From positions 1 through 38,226 of the forward strand of contig JADFYG010000059.1 of assembly GCA_015233155.1 (NCBI GenBank): 38,226 bases of DNA. Direction: 5' to 3'. The notes beneath the pieces are model-generated. The model was not told the DNA's origin, made no database searches, and saw only the letters and a list, made by a program, of their open reading frames with translations. Made by a program: the position numbers and the translations under genes. Below, piece by piece: positions 25,740-34,883 of this stretch. How positions within the stretch are numbered: position 1 is the stretch's first letter; every line of letters begins with the position of its first letter. This DNA is from Candidatus Rifleibacteriota bacterium. GTDB taxonomy: Bacteria > Muiribacteriota > Ozemobacteria > Ozemobacterales > Ozemobacteraceae.

Positions 25740-27347
25740 ATGACGGAAACTCCTATACCGATAGAATCTTCTGCTTCTCCACAGCCTGTTACAGCTGATC
25801 CGACCTCCGGAAGAGATCGCATTTTCCTGTTCGTCGCCCTTCTGTTCCTCGCAGGAACGATCTGGTGGGTCGCTCGCCCTTCGGGCATTCAGCGCTATCA
25901 TCTTATCATCACCGGTGTAGGCAAAGGACGAATCACGCCATTTATCTCACGCTTCGACCCATATAAAGACAAAAAAATGGGCGGAGCCGAATTCGTCTCC
26001 GCACGCATTTCAGAACTTATTTCCGGTTTCAAGGGCGAAGCCTGCAATGTAGTCTCCCTCGGCAACGAACTTTCCGGGAGTCCCGAGACATATTTCACCA
26101 AAGGCGAAGCAGCCATTGAAGCTCTGAATTCATATAGACTCGACGCAATGCTGGCAGGAAACATTGATTTCTCATTCGGCACGAATCGCCTCGCCGAACT
26201 CGCCGGAAAAGCCCGATTTCCATTTCTCGCCGCCAATGTTACCGAGGAGGGCAGCGGCCAGCCCCCATCCTGGCTGAACTCCGAAAGAATTTTCAGCCAC
26301 GGAAGCAATCTTCACATGGCCTTCATCGGAATCTGCCCACCCAAAACCCCGGTACTTACGGCAAAAGGTAATGTTTCCGGACTCTCATTCGTCCACCCCG
26401 GACCCGCCATTGCTTCACGTATTACCGCACTACGCACAGGCGGAGCAGATATCGTCGTTCTTCTCACGCTGTATGACCGTGGAAAGCTTACCCCTGATGA
26501 ATGGGCCAGCCTCAGTCACCTCAAGCCGGATATCATTCTCATGATCGATTTCAACGCGGAAGCTCCGGCACCCATGATGCTCGATGGCATTCTGGTAAAG
26601 ACTGTGAACGGATATAATCAGGGCAGCGAAATAGACCTCCTCCACCTGGATCTGGAACCCGGCTCTCCCCGCATTGCCTCTTTTTCATCAACTCGCCTGC
26701 CAATTCTGAGCGATGAGATAACCCCCGACCCGGAAGTAGCATCCGCAGTTAAGTCGGTCGCAGCTAAAATCGAGCAGATGAAGTCGGAACGCGTCGTCGA
26801 CTTCGCCTCAGATTTTCAGCGCGAATACAATCAGGAATGCCCGATCGGCAACCTCGTCGCCGATTCCATGCGGTTTTTGTTCAAAACAGATCTGGCGCTG
26901 CAAAACAGCGGGGGTATACAGAGCAACATTCGAAAAGGTTCTTTTACTCTCGGCGATCTTTATGACGTTCTTCCCTTTGATAACGATGTAGTGGCAATTG
27001 ATCTCACAGGCCAGGATCTCCTGGAGCTTCTCACACTTTCAAGTTCCCTCAAACGCGGTTGCCTTCAAATTTCCGGCGGAAGCTACGTGTTCTCGAATCG
27101 TAATCCTGATGATTTTGAACTGAAAAGTGTTACCATCGGCGGAGCACCACTCGTTGCAACCCGCACATATCGCATCACCACCAACAGTTTTCTGGCCGAT
27201 GGTGGTGATGAATACCGCCAGTTTAAACACGGCCGAAACCTCCAGATTGGTCCGCAACAGCGGGAAGTCGTGAGAAGCTACCTTCGGCTTATCGGTGCCT
27301 CGACCTCCGTTTCGCTCGCAACAACCGGCCGGATCATCAGAGAGTAG
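25740..27347 (+). CDS. UshA/5'-nucleotidase-like membrane-anchored protein lacking metal ligands
   Basis: A 535-residue protein. I chose ATG 25740 (GGTGGA about 10 bases upstream) over the TTG at 25704. One N-terminal membrane helix (about 24-42, FLFVALLFLAGTIWWV) anchors an outward domain. The N-terminal half follows the UshA metallophosphatase fold but its metal-site motifs are gone: the usual N-D-x-H-G is T-G-V-G-K-G (about 57), G-D is G-N (108-109), G-N-H-E is G-N-I-D (140-143), and the later S-H-L-G and G-H-T-H sites are also lost (about 243 and 268). The C-terminal 5'-nucleotidase domain is well kept (CPIGNLVADSM, LQNSGGIQSNIRKGSFTLGDLYDVLPFDN, FLADGGDEY). It likely binds a nucleotide or related ligand without hydrolysing it. 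A terminator-like hairpin precedes it. Confidence 0.8.
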   Translation: MTETPIPIESSASPQPVTADPTSGRDRIFLFVALLFLAGTIWWVARPSGIQRYHLIITGVGKGRITPFISRFDPYKDKKMGGAEFVSARISELISGFKGEACNVVSLGNELSGSPETYFTKGEAAIEALNSYRLDAMLAGNIDFSFGTNRLAELAGKARFPFLAANVTEEGSGQPPSWLNSERIFSHGSNLHMAFIGICPPKTPVLTAKGNVSGLSFVHPGPAIASRITALRTGGADIVVLLTLYDRGKLTPDEWASLSHLKPDIILMIDFNAEAPAPMMLDGILVKTVNGYNQGSEIDLLHLDLEPGSPRIASFSSTRLPILSDEITPDPEVASAVKSVAAKIEQMKSERVVDFASDFQREYNQECPIGNLVADSMRFLFKTDLALQNSGGIQSNIRKGSFTLGDLYDVLPFDNDVVAIDLTGQDLLELLTLSSSLKRGCLQISGGSYVFSNRNPDDFELKSVTIGGAPLVATRTYRITTNSFLADGGDEYRQFKHGRNLQIGPQQREVVRSYLRLIGASTSVSLATTGRIIRE

Positions 27348-27353
27348 CCCGCG

Positions 27354-27382
27354 TTGTTTTCGTAACCGCGACATGATAGAAT
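27354..27382 (+). promoter_or_regulatory. Putative extended -10 promoter of the HD-GYP/gat operon
   Basis: TTGTTT (27354-27359), 17-bp spacer, TAGAAT (27377-27382) preceded by TG at 27374-27375 (extended -10). It lies 68 bp before the HD-GYP start. Confidence 0.45.
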
Positions 27383-27413
27383 GAATGCCACTTTTTCAAT
27401 AAGCAGGCACAAT

Positions 27414-27449
27414 ATGAGCGTAAATCAGCCCTTCGAGACAACCATCTAA
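27414..27449 (+). CDS. Possible 11-residue leader peptide
   Basis: ATG-initiated mini-ORF MSVNQPFETTI whose TAA is immediately followed by the ATG of the HD-GYP gene (TAAATG), in the same frame. The HD-GYP start has no clear RBS of its own, so ribosomes finishing this peptide could reinitiate there. CAGG lies 6 bases before the mini-ORF. It could equally be a chance ORF. Confidence 0.3.
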   Translation: MSVNQPFETTI

Positions 27450-29042
27450 ATGTTTACCTCTTCCTGGTTTTCCAGAAAGAACTCTGACGATGCCGGTGTT
27501 CTTTTTCGCGAAAACCAAGTCCTGAAATCACAAATACAAAAACTTCTGCAACTTGAAGAAACCGGCTTTTTCATCGAGCTTGATTCGCTTTTGAAGGCGA
27601 TTCTGAAAAAAGCTCTTATCCTGTGCCAGGCCGACAGCTCTTTCTTCGCACTCACGACGCCGGTAGCGGGCGAACTGGATGTCCGCATATGCAATCTCAT
27701 TCTCGACGAAAAAATGAAGCACATCCGGGAGCTATTCAAGACTGAATACACGCGACTGATTGAATCAGAGAATGTATTGATCACGATTGAAGATTTCATA
27801 ATGCTTCCACTCATCAGAAGACATCGATTGCTTGGCATCATCGGGCTGAAGCTTAATTCCGCGGCCCCTGAAAACGTATGTGAGATTCTTCCGGTACTCG
27901 CACACCAGGCGGCCGGCTCTCTTGAAAGCGCAATTTTGTATGAGCGCATGTTCAAACGTCTTCTGGTACTGAGCAATGTTTTCATTCTGGGCAAGGAAAT
28001 CATCACGAATATCGATCTCGGCGCGCTGGTCGATCGTTTCCTGTCAATCGCCCGTGACGGCACATCCAGCGAAGTCGCCTGCATATATCTTTTCAAAGAG
28101 CTTTCTGACAAACCCTTTTTTACCCGCATCCAGCTGGGCAAAGGCCCCGGAACCATCATTGATGATACCGCAGAATGCACTCCACTCATCCGCAGCGTAT
28201 GCCTGGAAGGAAAGCCGCTCTTGCTTGAAGATCTTTCCTCCGGGCCATGGGCCGAAGCCGAACCAGGAAAAATTCGCGGCATCGTTCTTCGAAATACTCT
28301 TGTATTGCCTCTGGCCGCCCGCGATCGAATTCTCGGGGTCATACAGGTCGCCAATAAGGGGAAGCATGATATTTTCAGCCCTGAAGATCTCGACCTGCTC
28401 AAAATTCTCAGTGGTCAGATAGCTTTTGTAATCCAGAATGCGGATCTGTTTCAAAATCTCCAACAGGCCTATATTGACACCCTCGGAGCCCTCACGTCAG
28501 CGATCGACGCAAAAGATTCTTACACGCATGGCCATTCAAAGCGCGTCACCGAACTTTCCATGGGCCTTGGCCAGGAAATTAACCTTGGCAAGTCAGACCT
28601 GGAAAACCTTCGCATAGCATCCATACTCCACGACATCGGCAAAATAGGCATTCCGGAGAGTATTCTGAATAAACCAAACCGCCTGACCGATGAAGAGTTC
28701 CAGATCATCAAATCCCACCCGGAATTAGGCGTCCGAATTCTAAAAAACGTCGAATTCCTCGGGAACATAGTGCCGATAATCCTCCACCACCACGAACGGT
28801 TTGACGGCCGTGGCTATCCGGATTCATTGAAAGCCGATGAAATCCCACTCGCGGCACGTATCATCACAATCAGCGACTCTTACGATGCCATGACATCCGA
28901 TCGTCCATATCGTAAAGCCATGGAACTCGATCAGGCCTGTGCCGAACTACTCCGCTGCAAAGGCAGTCAGTTCGATCCCGACCTAACTGATGCGTTCATC
29001 CGAATGATGAACCGTTTGAAGTCCGAAGCGACTTCCGTCTGA
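27450..29042 (+). CDS. GAF-GAF-HD-GYP cyclic-di-GMP phosphodiesterase
   Basis: A 530-residue cytosolic signalling protein. A short N-terminal coiled coil (RENQVLKSQIQKLLQLEE, about 20-37) is followed by a first GAF (about 40-165), a second GAF (about 180-335; VLPLAARDRILGVIQVANKG) and an HD-GYP domain (about 345-525). The HD motif is H394-D395 in ILHDIGKIG, and the GYP signature reads HHHERFDGRGYP (about 446-457). Both are intact, so cleavage of c-di-GMP (or cGAMP) is expected, with GAF domains sensing a small ligand. No GGDEF protein is in the window. It is followed after 12 bp by the pseudo-cyclase/HEAT gene and then gatCAB. Confidence 0.92.
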   Translation: MFTSSWFSRKNSDDAGVLFRENQVLKSQIQKLLQLEETGFFIELDSLLKAILKKALILCQADSSFFALTTPVAGELDVRICNLILDEKMKHIRELFKTEYTRLIESENVLITIEDFIMLPLIRRHRLLGIIGLKLNSAAPENVCEILPVLAHQAAGSLESAILYERMFKRLLVLSNVFILGKEIITNIDLGALVDRFLSIARDGTSSEVACIYLFKELSDKPFFTRIQLGKGPGTIIDDTAECTPLIRSVCLEGKPLLLEDLSSGPWAEAEPGKIRGIVLRNTLVLPLAARDRILGVIQVANKGKHDIFSPEDLDLLKILSGQIAFVIQNADLFQNLQQAYIDTLGALTSAIDAKDSYTHGHSKRVTELSMGLGQEINLGKSDLENLRIASILHDIGKIGIPESILNKPNRLTDEEFQIIKSHPELGVRILKNVEFLGNIVPIILHHHERFDGRGYPDSLKADEIPLAARIITISDSYDAMTSDRPYRKAMELDQACAELLRCKGSQFDPDLTDAFIRMMNRLKSEATSV

Positions 29043-29054
29043 CGGCGCAAATAT

Positions 29055-31604
29055 ATGTTTCTTTCCCGTTATAATCGATTTTTTGAACGCCTTTTCCTCG
29101 GTTTTATACTGATAACGCTTGCAAGTTTTGCCTACTATTTTACGTCGAGCGATCTTGAAGAAGTTCAGGCGCGATTCCAAAGCCACAGAACTGTCCTCGT
29201 AAAACTTCTTTCCCGTGAAATTGTCGACCTGGTCGGTCGCAAACAGGATCTGACTCCCCGTCTGGCCAATCTTCTCGCCGAAGAAGCAATCGCCTATGCG
29301 ATAGTACAACAACCGGAAGGCGATATCATCGCCAAGGCGGAGCATTCCCAGATCGCAATAGGTTCTATAGAGCGCATTGAAGAGGAAGCGTTGAAAGCCT
29401 CACATCTTACTTTCCTTCCATTCACGGACCTCTCCGGAACCATCCCCATGATTGAAGGAGTCTTTCCGATCATCGGAGAAAATGCCCGAAAAAGCATTCT
29501 GCGAATAGGTTTTTTCCGCCAGGAAGAAGACGAACGGATTCGTCAGGTTCTGTTCAGAAATCTGCTGCTGTTTTCGACGATATTCCTGGGCCTGATTACG
29601 TGGCTGCTTGTTGGGCGGCGCGGCTCCTGGAGCCTCCAGGTAACCTGGATGGGCGGCGCAGGTCTGCTGATACTGTTGCTGTTTCTGGCTGACCGATTCA
29701 CTCTGCAAAACTGGTATGACCGAACATGGCGCCAGAATTTCGTCAGACAAGGCATGTCCCTCGCAAAAATTCTCGGTCTCACCGGACGTCGTTACCTGAT
29801 AAGCGGTCAGGAAGCAGATCTGCGCGAGCTGCAATCCGTCCTCGAACTGGATGAAACTTATGCGTGGTTCGGGGTCATTAAAGACGATCAATACTTGTAT
29901 CACTCTGATTCAACAAACAAAGATCGCAAGATAAATGATCAGATCTACTTCCAGAGTCAGAATACCGATAAACCTCTGTGTCGCGAAGTCGGAAATGACA
30001 CATACGAGATGTTCATTCCGGTTCTCGACGGTCGTCACCGTCTTGGCACGCTTCAGCTGGGATTGCACCTAAGCACCGCTAATCTTCCCTTATCCTCGCT
30101 TCGCAATCGCCAGGTTCTAATGTATGTCGCCACGCTCGCACTTGCTCTGTTCATCGTATATCTGCTTTCCGCACGTATTTCACGCGATCTGGGATTATTC
30201 ATCAAATCCATGGAACAGGTTACAGCGGGTGATCTCCGTCAACAGCTGTATCTCGACCGAAATGACGAGTTCGGGCAAATGGCCCAGGCCTACAATTTCA
30301 TGTTGATGAGCCTCAAAGAACGGGATGTCCTCAACAAGGGCCTGCAGAACTACGTCAGCAAGAGCATCGTCGAAAAAACGATGAAATCTCTTACAGTCCA
30401 GGAAAAAAGCGGCGAAAAGATCTATGTGGTTACTGTATTCGTTTACTTTGCCGGCCTTGGAGATGCCATTTCGCGACAGAGTGGCCCCGAAGTATTCGCA
30501 GCGGCGCGGGAGGCAATTCAAGTCGTTCGGCGCATCTGCTGTGAAAGCCGCACAGCTCACGTCGAGCACCAGATTTCCGGAATTCTTGCGGTGTTCAGTC
30601 ATGGGCAACGCCATGAAACACTGATGCAGGCTCTCAAGGGTGCCGGAATGATTTGCCGGGCACTTGCCCGTCGCCAGGATCTCCCGTTCTCGACGCGCGT
30701 TACAATTCACGGTCTGGAAGCGGTTCACGGAATTCTCGACGATGAACATCAGAGTCCCACCTTTCTGGGCGAAAGCTTCCTGGATCACCGGGCGCTATCC
30801 CAGGTCCAGGACCCTGAAGAAATCATTGTCAGCGAAGAAACCGCCTATCTTATCCGCGAGGTCTCCGAGCTGGACGAACTCGAAATTTCGGGTGAGGGTG
30901 GCCGTTTGCGTGCCTTCATATATAAAGGGTTCAAACCCGCCGACGCTCTGATAAAGATCTTCCCGGAAGCCACCGGCTGGGTAAAGACACTGGTTCTCAA
31001 GATTTTAAAAGCCCAGGCGGATTCTCAAATTGCTCCGACGCTTGTTGAATGGTTCCCGGACGCCGACGAAAATATCAGATATCACATCATGGACGTCCTT
31101 GAGCGCCTTCAGCCGGCCGGAATCATTGATTTCGTCGTTAAGACATTGTCAGAAGAGACCAATCCGCGCGTACTTTCAAAAATTATAAGTGTTCTCGGCA
31201 AAGTGGGTAACGAGTCACATATTCCGATTCTTGCCGAAAAATTGCGAATGAACGATCGGCGCGTCAAGGCCAACGTTGTTGAAGCTCTTGAATCCATTGG
31301 TGGCAAAAAGGTGTATGAGTTCCTGAATCTGCTCGTGGACGAACAGGACAACCGGGTCAAGGCCAACATTCTTATCGCACTCGGGAAATATGGCGATCTC
31401 AAGGTATTTGACCTGTTATCGCGTATGATAAAAGACCCTGATCGCAACATCCGCGCATCAGCCGCTTATGCTCTCGGAAAACTCGGCATGGCTCATGGCG
31501 TTGAACCGCTCGTCGCAGCGCTGTCCGACAAAGACGTCGGAGTCAGGCGACAAGTCGTCGCATCATTGACGGCCCTGCGCGCGGATCTCGACATAGACGC
31601 CTGA
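29055..31604 (+). CDS. Membrane HAMP protein with degenerate cyclase domain and HEAT repeats
   Basis: An 849-residue protein. It has an N-terminal membrane helix (about 12-30), a first extracytoplasmic region, a pair of helices (about 160-178 and 190-207), a second sensor-like extracytoplasmic region, a last helix (about 353-372), HAMP (about 372-425; SMEQVTAGDLRQQLYLDRNDEFGQMAQAYN), a class III cyclase-like domain (about 432-610) and six or so HEAT repeats (about 640-849). In the cyclase fold the two metal-binding Asp positions are missing: the usual F-A-D-I is F-A-G-L (Gly 467) and G-D-A is S-G-I (Gly 509), so nucleotide cyclisation is unlikely. It is probably a ligand sensor that signals by contact through its HEAT solenoid. 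It follows the HD-GYP gene by 12 bp. Confidence 0.82.
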   Translation: MFLSRYNRFFERLFLGFILITLASFAYYFTSSDLEEVQARFQSHRTVLVKLLSREIVDLVGRKQDLTPRLANLLAEEAIAYAIVQQPEGDIIAKAEHSQIAIGSIERIEEEALKASHLTFLPFTDLSGTIPMIEGVFPIIGENARKSILRIGFFRQEEDERIRQVLFRNLLLFSTIFLGLITWLLVGRRGSWSLQVTWMGGAGLLILLLFLADRFTLQNWYDRTWRQNFVRQGMSLAKILGLTGRRYLISGQEADLRELQSVLELDETYAWFGVIKDDQYLYHSDSTNKDRKINDQIYFQSQNTDKPLCREVGNDTYEMFIPVLDGRHRLGTLQLGLHLSTANLPLSSLRNRQVLMYVATLALALFIVYLLSARISRDLGLFIKSMEQVTAGDLRQQLYLDRNDEFGQMAQAYNFMLMSLKERDVLNKGLQNYVSKSIVEKTMKSLTVQEKSGEKIYVVTVFVYFAGLGDAISRQSGPEVFAAAREAIQVVRRICCESRTAHVEHQISGILAVFSHGQRHETLMQALKGAGMICRALARRQDLPFSTRVTIHGLEAVHGILDDEHQSPTFLGESFLDHRALSQVQDPEEIIVSEETAYLIREVSELDELEISGEGGRLRAFIYKGFKPADALIKIFPEATGWVKTLVLKILKAQADSQIAPTLVEWFPDADENIRYHIMDVLERLQPAGIIDFVVKTLSEETNPRVLSKIISVLGKVGNESHIPILAEKLRMNDRRVKANVVEALESIGGKKVYEFLNLLVDEQDNRVKANILIALGKYGDLKVFDLLSRMIKDPDRNIRASAAYALGKLGMAHGVEPLVAALSDKDVGVRRQVVASLTALRADLDIDA

Positions 31605-31643
31605 CCGAATCCCGCCATATATTTGTTCTCGAAGGAGAAACCA

Positions 31644-31928
31644 GTGTTCGACATTCAAAAGATCGCCAAATTAGCACGACTGAATCTTAAACCTGAAACT
31701 GAATCCGAGTTATCGACACAGGTCAAAAATATACTGGGCTATGTCGAAGCTCTGCAAGCAGTAGATACCAGCACAGTCGAAGGTTATGGTTTGTCAGATG
31801 CCAGCCCCCACTTTCGCCCGGATGAACCTGTCGAACGCGGTGACCCGGAACTCCGTGTCAGAATCTCAGCACGCACTCAGGGCGATCTTTTCTTCGTCCC
31901 GAAAGTGATCGGAGAAGGCGATGCCTGA
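31644..31928 (+). CDS. gatC: Aspartyl/glutamyl-tRNA amidotransferase subunit C
   Basis: A 94-residue GatC, the small subunit that tethers GatA and GatB. Recognised by the N-terminal helix IQKIAKLARLNL, the ILGYVEALQAVDT motif and the C-terminal extended tail. I start it at GTG 31644, where AAGGAG lies at a proper 7-base distance; an upstream in-frame TTG (31623) would add seven residues before the SD. It overlaps gatA by 8 bases. The 40 bp before it contain no promoter, so it is probably co-transcribed with the two signalling genes upstream. Confidence 0.93.
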   Translation: MFDIQKIAKLARLNLKPETESELSTQVKNILGYVEALQAVDTSTVEGYGLSDASPHFRPDEPVERGDPELRVRISARTQGDLFFVPKVIGEGDA

Positions 31929-33399
31929 AGCCATCTCCGCGTTATCAGCCACTGAGCTTCGCGTAGCTTACCGTTCCGGAACCCTTTCAGTCAGGGAAGT
32001 CGCCGCCGCGTGCCTGAAACAAACCGAGCGTCTCGATCCGCGCATCAAGGCCTTCCTGCATATTGATCCAGCCGCCGTGCTTTCGCGGGCAGTCAAACTC
32101 GACGAGCGTCGTGCCGAGCTGATCGATTCACCGCTCTACGGTATTCCGGTAGCATTGAAGGACAACATTTCAACCGCCGGAACCCCCACCACCTGCGGAT
32201 CTCACATCCTGGAAGGCTATATACCAATCTATGATGCCGGAGTCGTCGAAGGACTCGAACGAAACGGCGCACTCCCTTTTGGAAAAACCAATCTCGATGA
32301 GTTCGCCATGGGCAGTTCAACAGAGAATTCAGCATACGGGCCCACACGAAATCCGTGGGACACAACCAGAGTTCCGGGTGGTTCATCCGGGGGGTCCGCT
32401 GCGGCAGTTTCCGCGCGCATGGTTCCCATCGCATTGGGCTCCGATACCGGTGGCTCGATTCGCCAACCCGCTGCACTGACAGGTGTTATCGGCCTGAAAT
32501 GCACATACGGACTGATTTCCCGTTATGGTCTCGTCGCGTATGCTTCGTCGCTTGACCAGATCGGACCTATCGCCCGATCAGTGGAAGATATTGCGCTCAC
32601 CCTGGAAGCAATCGCCTTCAATGATCCACGCGATTCGACCTCGTTGAGCGATCCTCGCGGCGGACGATACCTCAATGCGCTCGACCGCCCGGTCACAGGG
32701 CTGCGCGCGGGGCTTCCCGCCGAATTTTTTGGAGAAGGCATCGATCCAAAAATGAGGACCAGCGTGCTCGAAGCGGTTAAAACACTGGAAAAACTCGGCA
32801 TAAAAGTCGAGGAGTGTTCATTACCGTCGCTTCGACACTCTTTGCCGGCTTATTACATCCTCGCCCCCGCCGAAGCGAGTTCCAATCTTGCGCGCTTCGA
32901 CGGCATACGCTACGGACCCAGCGCAGACGTGCCCGATATCATCGAACAATATTCAGCCACACGCGGATCCGGCTTTGGTGCTGAAACACAGCGGCGGATA
33001 CTACTCGGAACCTTCGTCCTCAGTTCGGGATACTACGACGCTTACTATCTCAAAGCAATGAAAGTACGTCGTCTCATTCGAAACGAGCTGCAAAAGGCTT
33101 TTGAAAAGTATGATTTCCTGATTTCACCAACCACTCCGGACACGGCATTCCGATTCGGAGAAAAAACAGCTGATCCACTTCAAATGTATCTTTCCGACAT
33201 TTGTACTATCGGCGCGAATCTGGCCGGAATCCCGGCGTTATCGATTCCGTGCGGTCTGATCGAGGGGCTGCCCGCGGGCATGCAGCTTTGGGGACCTCAT
33301 TTCGGCGAACGTACACTTCTGGGTGTCGCCAAATCATATCTCGACGCATCAGGCTGTAATGGGCTGAGGCCGCAAATTTTGAAGGATGGCCAGTTATGA
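31921..33399 (+). CDS. gatA: Glutamyl-tRNA(Gln)/Asp-tRNA(Asn) amidotransferase subunit A
   Basis: A 492-residue amidase-signature enzyme that releases ammonia from glutamine for GatB. The Ser-cisSer-Lys triad is complete: Lys 80 (ALKDNIS), Ser 155 (PGGSSGGSAAAV) and nucleophile Ser 179 (GSDTGGSIRQPA). Other family landmarks: AGTPTTCGS, GKTNLDEFAMGSSTENSAYG, GLKCTYGLISRYGL. Length is normal. It overlaps gatC by 8 bases and gatB by 4 bases, the classic gatCAB arrangement. No GlnRS or AsnRS gene is in the window to say which tRNA it serves. Confidence 0.97.
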   Translation: MPEAISALSATELRVAYRSGTLSVREVAAACLKQTERLDPRIKAFLHIDPAAVLSRAVKLDERRAELIDSPLYGIPVALKDNISTAGTPTTCGSHILEGYIPIYDAGVVEGLERNGALPFGKTNLDEFAMGSSTENSAYGPTRNPWDTTRVPGGSSGGSAAAVSARMVPIALGSDTGGSIRQPAALTGVIGLKCTYGLISRYGLVAYASSLDQIGPIARSVEDIALTLEAIAFNDPRDSTSLSDPRGGRYLNALDRPVTGLRAGLPAEFFGEGIDPKMRTSVLEAVKTLEKLGIKVEECSLPSLRHSLPAYYILAPAEASSNLARFDGIRYGPSADVPDIIEQYSATRGSGFGAETQRRILLGTFVLSSGYYDAYYLKAMKVRRLIRNELQKAFEKYDFLISPTTPDTAFRFGEKTADPLQMYLSDICTIGANLAGIPALSIPCGLIEGLPAGMQLWGPHFGERTLLGVAKSYLDASGCNGLRPQILKDGQL

Positions 33400-34838
33400 C
33401 GGAATATGAACTCGTCGTCGGCATAGAAATCCATGCCCAGCTGCTCACAAAATCGAAGCTGTTCTGCGCCTGTCCGAACCGATTCGGGGATCGTCCAAAT
33501 GCGAATACATGCCCGGTCTGCCTCGCACACCCCGGAGTTCTGCCGGTTGTAAATAGAGCGGCGATAGAAAAACTCGTCAAGGCCGGATTGGCTCTGAACT
33601 GCAAGGTTAATGAGATATCCAGATTCGCACGTAAAAATTATTTCTATCCTGATCTGCCGAAAGGCTATCAGATCAGTCAATATGAAATGCCGGTCTGCAC
33701 TGACGGTCGACTCGATGTGACTGACTCCGACGGCAAACAGCGCACAATACGCATCCGTCGCATCCATATCGAAGAGGATGCCGGAAAGCTTCTCCACGAG
33801 GGCGTTCGATCAGGCTCCCTAGTCGATCTCAATCGCGCAGGCACCCCACTCATGGAAATAGTCACCGAGCCCGACTTCCGATCAGTCGATGAGGTCTACG
33901 ACTTCCTCACGCAACTTCGTCGCATCCTGCGTTATCTGAAAGTATGCGACGGAAACATGGAAGAAGGATCAATGCGTTGTGAGCCGAACATTTCGATCCG
34001 GCCACGCGGCACGGAAGCCCTCGGCGTAAAAGTTGAACTCAAGAATATCAATTCCTTCAAAGCCGCCCGTCGTGGCATCGAATACGAGGTAATCAGACAG
34101 ACTCTGATGCTCGATCGTGGCGAGAAACTCCGACAGGAAACCCGCGGCTGGGACGAAAACAAGGAAGAGTCTTTTCTGATGCGGGTGAAGGAGGATGCCC
34201 ACGATTACCGGTATTTTCCGGACCCCGATCTTCCGCCGCTGAAGCTTGATTCCGCCTGGATAGAAGAAATTCGGAAAACGACCGAAGAGTTGCCGCGTCC
34301 CCGTAAAGAGCGCATCATAAAAGAATACGGACTGAATGAAGCCGATGCGGACGTTCTGTGCTCAGAGTTTGCAATCATCGATTATTTCGAGACTGCTGCG
34401 AGAAAAGCGGGCGACGGCAAACTGACCGCAAACTGGGTTATGGGCGAAGTCCTGAGAGCAGTCAAGGCTGGCGGCACGATTGAATCCTTCCCTGTACGGC
34501 CGGATCGGCTTGCGGAGCTCGTTAAATTGATCCGCACCGGGCGCATTTCTAGTACAATCGCGAAAAAGGTGTTCGAATTGATGTTGACATCACCGAATTC
34601 TCCGGAAGCCATAGTTGAAGCTGAAGGTCTTGGTATAGTCAGCGACGAGAAGGCTATTGCCGAGGCCGTCGCGCTGATCATCAGTGAAAATCCTGAACAG
34701 GTGCGGCAGTTCCTGGAAGGCAAGGACAAGGTAATGGGTTTTCTGGTCGGGCAGGGAATGAAAAAAATGAAAGGCAAAGCTGATCCGGCAATACTCAACC
34801 GCCTGATGAAAGAAGCTGTTGAGAAAAGCCGGGCTTGA
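33396..34838 (+). CDS. gatB: Glutamyl-tRNA(Gln)/Asp-tRNA(Asn) amidotransferase subunit B
   Basis: A 480-residue GatB, the tRNA-binding kinase/transamidase subunit. Landmarks: YELVVGIEIHAQLLTKSKLFCACPN, the Cys-rich NTCPVCLAHPGVLPVVN, FARKNYFYPDLPKGYQISQYE, LHIEED-type VGIEIHAQ pocket residues, and the C-terminal YqeY-like helical tail (residues about 330-480). Length and order are standard. The start overlaps the gatA stop (ATGA). It is the last gene of the HD-GYP/pseudo-cyclase/gat run; a 298-bp gap with a dispersed repeat follows, whose central palindrome could serve as an end structure. Confidence 0.97.
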   Translation: MTEYELVVGIEIHAQLLTKSKLFCACPNRFGDRPNANTCPVCLAHPGVLPVVNRAAIEKLVKAGLALNCKVNEISRFARKNYFYPDLPKGYQISQYEMPVCTDGRLDVTDSDGKQRTIRIRRIHIEEDAGKLLHEGVRSGSLVDLNRAGTPLMEIVTEPDFRSVDEVYDFLTQLRRILRYLKVCDGNMEEGSMRCEPNISIRPRGTEALGVKVELKNINSFKAARRGIEYEVIRQTLMLDRGEKLRQETRGWDENKEESFLMRVKEDAHDYRYFPDPDLPPLKLDSAWIEEIRKTTEELPRPRKERIIKEYGLNEADADVLCSEFAIIDYFETAARKAGDGKLTANWVMGEVLRAVKAGGTIESFPVRPDRLAELVKLIRTGRISSTIAKKVFELMLTSPNSPEAIVEAEGLGIVSDEKAIAEAVALIISENPEQVRQFLEGKDKVMGFLVGQGMKKMKGKADPAILNRLMKEAVEKSRA

Positions 34839-34883
34839 TGCGGTTACAGCATGCAATCCATTGAACCATCTCAGAATTTTGGA

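Noticed and set aside
27446..28402. 318-codon Ser/Arg-rich ORF antisense to the HD-GYP gene
   Set aside because: Low-complexity shadow of a well-supported gene; no RBS and no recognisable domain.
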